Origin: Gnetum montanum
Lineage: Eukaryota; Streptophyta; Gnetopsida; Gnetales; Gnetaceae
Assembly (NCBI GenBank): GCA_015680685.1
Contig: MNCI01017909.1
Span: 192,478-256,477, forward strand
Direction of reading: 5' to 3'
Length of the DNA stretch: 64,000 bases
A program made the position numbers and the translations under genes. Shown in pieces: positions 60,240-64,000 of this stretch (the first letter of the stretch is position 1; each line of letters begins with the position of its first letter). The notes under the pieces were generated by a model that was not told where the DNA came from, did no database searches, and saw nothing but the letters and a program-made list of their open reading frames with translations.

Positions 60240-60840
60240 ACTGTTAACGCTCGGCGTATACGCTGCTAAACCTAGCGTAGACGCTGCCAAAATCTGTTCA
60301 TGCCCGGCGTATTCGCTGCCTGACCCAGCGTATACGCTGACAACTAACTGTTTATGCTGACACCCGAATTCCTTACGCTCAGCGTATACGTTGAAGAAAC
60401 CCCCAGCGTATACGCCATGGAAGTGGCTAGCGTAAATAGTCTACGCTATACACTGAGCAAATAGTTTACGCCGGAAACATGAAAAACAAGTCTACGCTGC
60501 ATCATACTTAAAAGAACAACTGTGTACGCTCAGCATATACACCGAAGAAACCCTCAGCGTATACGCCGTCACAGCGTAGATCATCTACATTGATGAAACC
60601 GAAAGCTTACATTGACAAAACAGAACTTCGTGCATAGAAAACTTCTTACGCCGTATAGCCTTCAGTGAGAAAAAGTGATTACGCTGTGTGCTGAAAATAG
60701 ATTACGCTAGGACAGTCGACGCTAACCTGACCTTACGCTGTAAATTTACACTCGGCGTATATGCCGATGACTCTACGCTGTGAATTTACGCTCGACGTAT
60801 ACGCCGAAAACCCCTACGAGACTGTCTACGCTACAAAGCA
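60240..60840. repeat. GCGTATACGC palindrome cluster in antisense intron 1
   Basis: Exact copies lie at 60254-60263, 60328-60337, 60406-60415 and 60557-60566, with many one-base variants and TACGCTG half-sites. More variants lie at 61018-61220, ahead of the antisense gene. The same motif fills the LTR of element C. Confidence 0.85.
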
Positions 60841-61255
60841 CGTACAGGAAAAAATAACTAACAGAAACAGGGTCAGAGCCTACCTGTGTGATGTTCCAGG
60901 CCATGATGGAATCCTTGGCCAGGGCAGACACTGCAACATGGCTTTGCTCTCCTCTGTGAAGGTCAAGTCAGGACTCTTCCTCTCCTGTCCTTCCACCTCC
61001 TTGCCCTTGCCCATCTCGGCGTCTACGCTAGGATTGACAATGTATGTTGAAGGTTGAAACTTTGTACGCCTACGCTCGACCTTCTATGCTTGGCGTCTAC
61101 GCTGGGGTTTGATAGTTAGCGTCTATGTTGGGGTTTGATCGTTGGCGTCTACGCTGGGGCTTGGGTTCACACTTACGCTATGTTTCGCAGTTTACACTTA
61201 TGCTCGCTTAGTCGCTTACGCTCAGAATGCAAAGTAACAAATGAAGCTTCCCCTC

Positions 61256-61264
61256 CCTTTTATA
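61256..61264 (-). promoter_or_regulatory. TATA-like box of antisense gene
   Basis: On the minus strand CACTATAAAAGGGAGGGG is a strong plant TATA-box match, about 245 bases before the antisense ATG at 61014. If used, it would give a leader of about 215 bases that contains several GCGTCTACGC-type motifs. Confidence 0.55.
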
Positions 61265-61436
61265 GTGCTTCGCTGATGCTGATGCCGCCGCTTACGCTGC
61301 CGCCTCCCAGTTTGCCACCTTTTGCCTTTTTTACTCATGTTTCGCCAAAAATTTGCTCGAAAATAATTAAAAAATAGAAATTACTACGTCCCAGTTCCCC
61401 TGTGAACCCCATCCCAGGCGCTTACGCTCAACATTC

Positions 61437-61585
61437 CAGTTTAAGGCCATCACGGCCCGGTACGGCCTTAAACTACCATTACGGCCCGGTAAGGCGTTAA
61501 ACTGCCACCTGCAGATTACATATGGCCCAGTAAGGCGTTAAACTGCCACCCACGGCCTGGTATGGCCTTAAAATTGCCATGCGTC
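61437..61585. repeat. Degenerate tandem repeats, right flank of antisense gene
   Basis: Four to five units such as ACGGCCCGGTAAGGCGTTAA followed by ACTGCC or ACTACC. They share the core GGCCTTAAACT with the array at 56057-56275. Confidence 0.8.
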
Positions 61586-61639
61586 CCGGTGTGACAATAA
61601 TCCACCATCATGCATGTACACATAATTTAAAATTACCAA

Positions 61640-63015
61640 AGAACAATGAACGATGCCTATTAGCTCATTCAGCTCTCTGTTTATTCGCAGGAGCAAGCCT
61701 GATGGATTGCCAGCACTTAACTGAACCATTAATTATCGATGGACCATATGGAAAAATTGCAAGGGACATCAACATAAACATTATCCACTTAAGTTCATCA
61801 ATGGACGACGCAGTTATAGCCTCAACACAGCAAACAGTAGACAATTACCAAGGTATGATAAAATCACTCGACATAGAAGCCGAAAATATCACCGAAGACC
61901 CGTTGAACAAAACCCCCATCACTATGCCCAATGGGGAAATTAAAATATTAAAGTTAAGCACATTATTACAACCGCAACTAGCCAAGGACATTGAGAACGT
62001 GCTTAGGGAAAACCTGAAAGCGTTCGCCTGGTCTTACACGGACATGCCTGGACTAGATCCTCGAATTGTCTAGCATAACATTATTCTTGATCCGAAACTG
62101 AGACCGGTAAAAAAAAAGGCATGAAAGGTTAAACCTGAAGTGGCATTAGCAGTTCGTAATGAGATCACCAAGCTTTATTAGGCTGGTTTCATCCGGGCTG
62201 TTGATTACGCCCAGTGGGTATCCAACATGGTCATTGTCCTAAAGAAGAACGGAAGCATTCGCTTATGCATTGACTTCCGGGATTTAAACGTTGCAACCAT
62301 AAAAGATGATTTTCCTCTACCCAGCATAGACCAACTTGTTGACTCAACTACTGGGCATGCCTTATTATCTTTTATGGATGGCTTCTCGGGGTACAATCAA
62401 ATACGCATCAACCCGGAGCATCAACTCCAGACAACCTTTATGATACCATGGGGAACCTTTTGTTACACAATGATGCCTTTTGGTCTCAAGAACGCCGGGG
62501 CCACGTATCAAAGAGCGATGACATTTATCTTTAGCGATTACATGTTACACTCACTCAATGATTACGTGGATGACATTGTGGTTAAATCAAAAACAACGGA
62601 ACAACATGTACAAGATGTCGATTTAGTATTAAAACGTTGTCTAAAGTACAAACTGAGACTCAATCCAAAAAAATGTGTCTTCGGCGTCAAGACAGGAAAA
62701 ATGCTTGGATTCATAGCTTCAGAAGCAGGGATACGAGTAGACCCCGATAAGGTTAAGGCCATAACAAACCTGAAACCACCCAGCAACCTTACCGAGCTTC
62801 GAGGTCTACAAGGTAGATTACAATTTATCAGGCGTTTCATAGAAAAACTAACAAACAAACTAAAACCTATGAACCGCCTGTTATGTAAGAACATCCACTT
62901 TGAATGGACTTCGCAGTGTCAAGAAGCATTCGATAACATTAAAATGACACTTGCCCGATTACCCACGGTTTATCCACCTCAAAACGATAAGCCGTTTTAC
63001 ATCTATCTTGCCGGG
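61640..63015 (+). pseudogene. Reverse transcriptase of element C (truncated)
   Basis: An N-terminal part (EPLIIDGPYGKIARDININI, NLKAFAWSYTDMPGLDP) precedes the RT: SNMVIVLKKNGSIRLCIDFR, ALLSFMDGFSGYNQIRINPE, CYTMMPFGLKNAGATYQRAM and the catalytic LNDYVDDIVVKS. The connection region (FEWTSQCQEAFDNIKMTLAR) follows and the frame is lost at KPFYIYLA, where RNase H should begin. The YQRAM and YVDD wording places it with Tat/Ogre-type Ty3/gypsy. Stops at 62071, 62122 and 62178 break the segment before the RT core. A splice-acceptor-like TTTATTCGCAG ends at 61690. Integrase and the 3' LTR are absent. Confidence 0.87.
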
Positions 63016-63030
63016 ATTCGTCAATCGCGT

Positions 63031-63537
63031 CTATGCTTTGCTAGAAACGAGATACCCAACCTCCTCACCATCATTAGGAGGGGGAACATCTCTCGATAGA
63101 GAACCCGTTGTGAGTGGTTCCCCGTCTCTAGTTTCACTAAGGACATGCAGGACCTCCTTGCCCTTCAATAGTGTATGTTGGCTCTCTTGCCTTGCGTCCC
63201 TCATACGTTGTGCCTTTGTGGGATAATAATCCCTCATGTCAAAGTCTTCCGCAACATATTCGGCATATAAGTCTGTCATGCCTATCTGTGCTAAAGCACA
63301 GAAGAGCATGTTAGAGACTGATTGATCTGGAGATAACACGATGTTACCTTGCAAATCCCTGCAACGCATCTGTTCATCTTGATGGAGGATAAAAGTGAAG
63401 TTTGGAATATACTCATCGGGATGAGTATATTTCACCCTATATTGTTGAGGACTTGGCTGATTTAGGTTATGTGTTTTTGATTGTCGACTATTCTTTGTAT
63501 GATCCTTAGGTGAAGTGCTTTTGTGAGAAGAAGACAT
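63031..63537 (-). pseudogene. gag N-terminus of element B
   Basis: It starts MSSSHKSTSPKDHTKNSRQS and reads PQQYRVKYTHPDEYIPNFTF, MLFCALAQIGMTDLYAEYVA, and ends at YLVSSKA, where element C sequence joins. It lies 122 bases inside the primer-binding site at 63659-63677, the expected place for gag. It is the same protein as the gag start of element D. No zinc box or capsid motif is visible in this piece. Confidence 0.8.
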
Positions 63538-63658
63538 TGTTATCTCGGTGTGCTAATTACCATTATTTAATTTTTCTATTTGATTAACCCTAAGGTTCGT
63601 TTAAGCTCCCAATGATGTAAATGATATCTTATGTCCTACTTAGTGCACAAACACTTAG

Positions 63659-63677
63659 TCCCTGGCAATGGTGCCAA
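63659..63677 (-). promoter_or_regulatory. Primer-binding site of element B
   Basis: On the minus strand TTGGCACCATTGCCAGGGA directly follows the LTR end CTCATCA. It is the tRNA-Asp-type site of element D (41694) with C-to-T/G-to-A changes. Confidence 0.8.
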
Positions 63678-64000
63678 TGATGAGTGGCAAGGTACCCCTA
63701 CACTAAACCATATGAAACGAGTGTAGCACGCACGATTCGGTCGAACTCCGCAGACTAAATGCTTACACGCCTCATGGAACACTTAAGGTTAACCATTCAT
63801 TGTCTTCCCAGACTTACTTGTAGTTGTCACGGTGTATGGTTAAGTAAGTCCGAGGTATATGATTTTTATATCTTTTATGTTTTTCTCCTATGCTATTGAG
63901 GTGAAGGGTTGAGAAACTAACTAACTCTAACTAATGACTAAGTCTAAATTAACTAGCATCAACATTCGTTCCACTTACCGTACACACCCTAACGCTAATC
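63678..64000 (-). mobile_element. 5' LTR of element B (partial)
   Basis: It begins TGATGAGTGGCAAGGTACCC on the plus strand and matches 46503-46825 closely over its length, so the two are the LTR pair of one element interrupted by element C. It runs out of the window. Confidence 0.85.

Larger units (their letters stand above)
56549..61014 (-). pseudogene. Eight-exon antisense gene inside element C
   Basis: Exons (minus): 61014-60884, 60139-59690, 59614-59346, 59259-58219, 58117-57884, 57797-57606, 57520-56736 and 56653-56549. Introns are 744, 75, 86, 101, 86, 85 and 82 bases, all GT-AG, and every phase matches. The sum is 3207 bases, exactly 1069 codons with the final TAG. It starts MGKGKEVEGQERKSPDL. 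Five in-frame stops occur (59964, 59784, 59406, 58837, 57968), with no frameshift. No domain is firmly recognised; exon 4 is reminiscent of the putative plant transposon protein family found with Tat elements, exon 7 is coiled-coil-like, and the C-terminus is acidic. Antisense extra ORFs are known in Tat-lineage elements, but a gene with seven introns between protease and RT is unfamiliar to me. The protein's role is unknown. Confidence 0.8.

Noticed and set aside
60254-60566. CRISPR-like array
   Set aside because: The repeated words are 10-base palindromes at irregular spacing in a plant retrotransposon, without uniform repeats and spacers.

Overview
The window is nuclear DNA from a land plant with a large, repeat-rich genome, most likely a seed plant. 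It holds one host gene with very long introns, LTR retrotransposons nested in one another, plant L1-like and RTE-like LINEs, and short tRNA-like repeats. I cannot name the species. Two single N characters show that this is a draft assembly.

Region 1 (about 1-29560) is mostly one minus-strand host gene. I recognise it as an SPL7-type SBP-box transcription factor, the copper-deficiency regulator class. Eight exons (29560 down to 2619) join with matching reading phase and consensus splice sites. The last exons lie beyond the left edge. The introns reach 9.4 kb and hold an RTE LINE (20520-23639), an L1 LINE (about 4650-8350), a retroposed 836-bp insert with a target-site duplication (8519-9354), an LTR-like remnant, tRNA-like SINE candidates, and two of three copies of an unfamiliar retroposed family encoding a coiled coil plus a degenerate J-like (DnaJ) domain. 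The third J-like copy and the end of a Ty1/copia element lie at the left edge.

Region 2 (29561-34524) is AT-rich and gene-poor. Region 3 (34525-42180) holds two members of an LTR family with TGATGAG...CTCATCA ends: a minus-strand element A with gag and protease but no polymerase, and the 5' end of a plus-strand element D. An old integrase remnant lies between them. Region 4 (42180-46502) holds a decayed copia-like gag and degenerate repeats.

Region 5 (46503-64000) is a nest. Minus-strand element B, of the same family as A, has its 3' LTR at 46503-47491 and its 5' LTR starting at 63678. Inside it lies a plus-strand Tat/Ogre-like Ty3/gypsy element C (50086 to about 63015): LTR, primer-binding site, gag, protease, a 5.5-kb intervening block, then reverse transcriptase, cut off before RNase H and integrase.

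The most interesting object is in the intervening block of C. An antisense gene of eight exons (61014 down to 56549) can be assembled with seven GT-AG introns, all in phase. It encodes about 1068 residues and has five in-frame stops, no frameshift and its own TATA-like box. A palindrome, GCGTATACGC, recurs in the LTR and leader of C and again in the first intron and upstream region of this antisense gene. It was not noticed elsewhere in the window. This suggests an element carrying its own intron-bearing antisense regulator or accessory gene.
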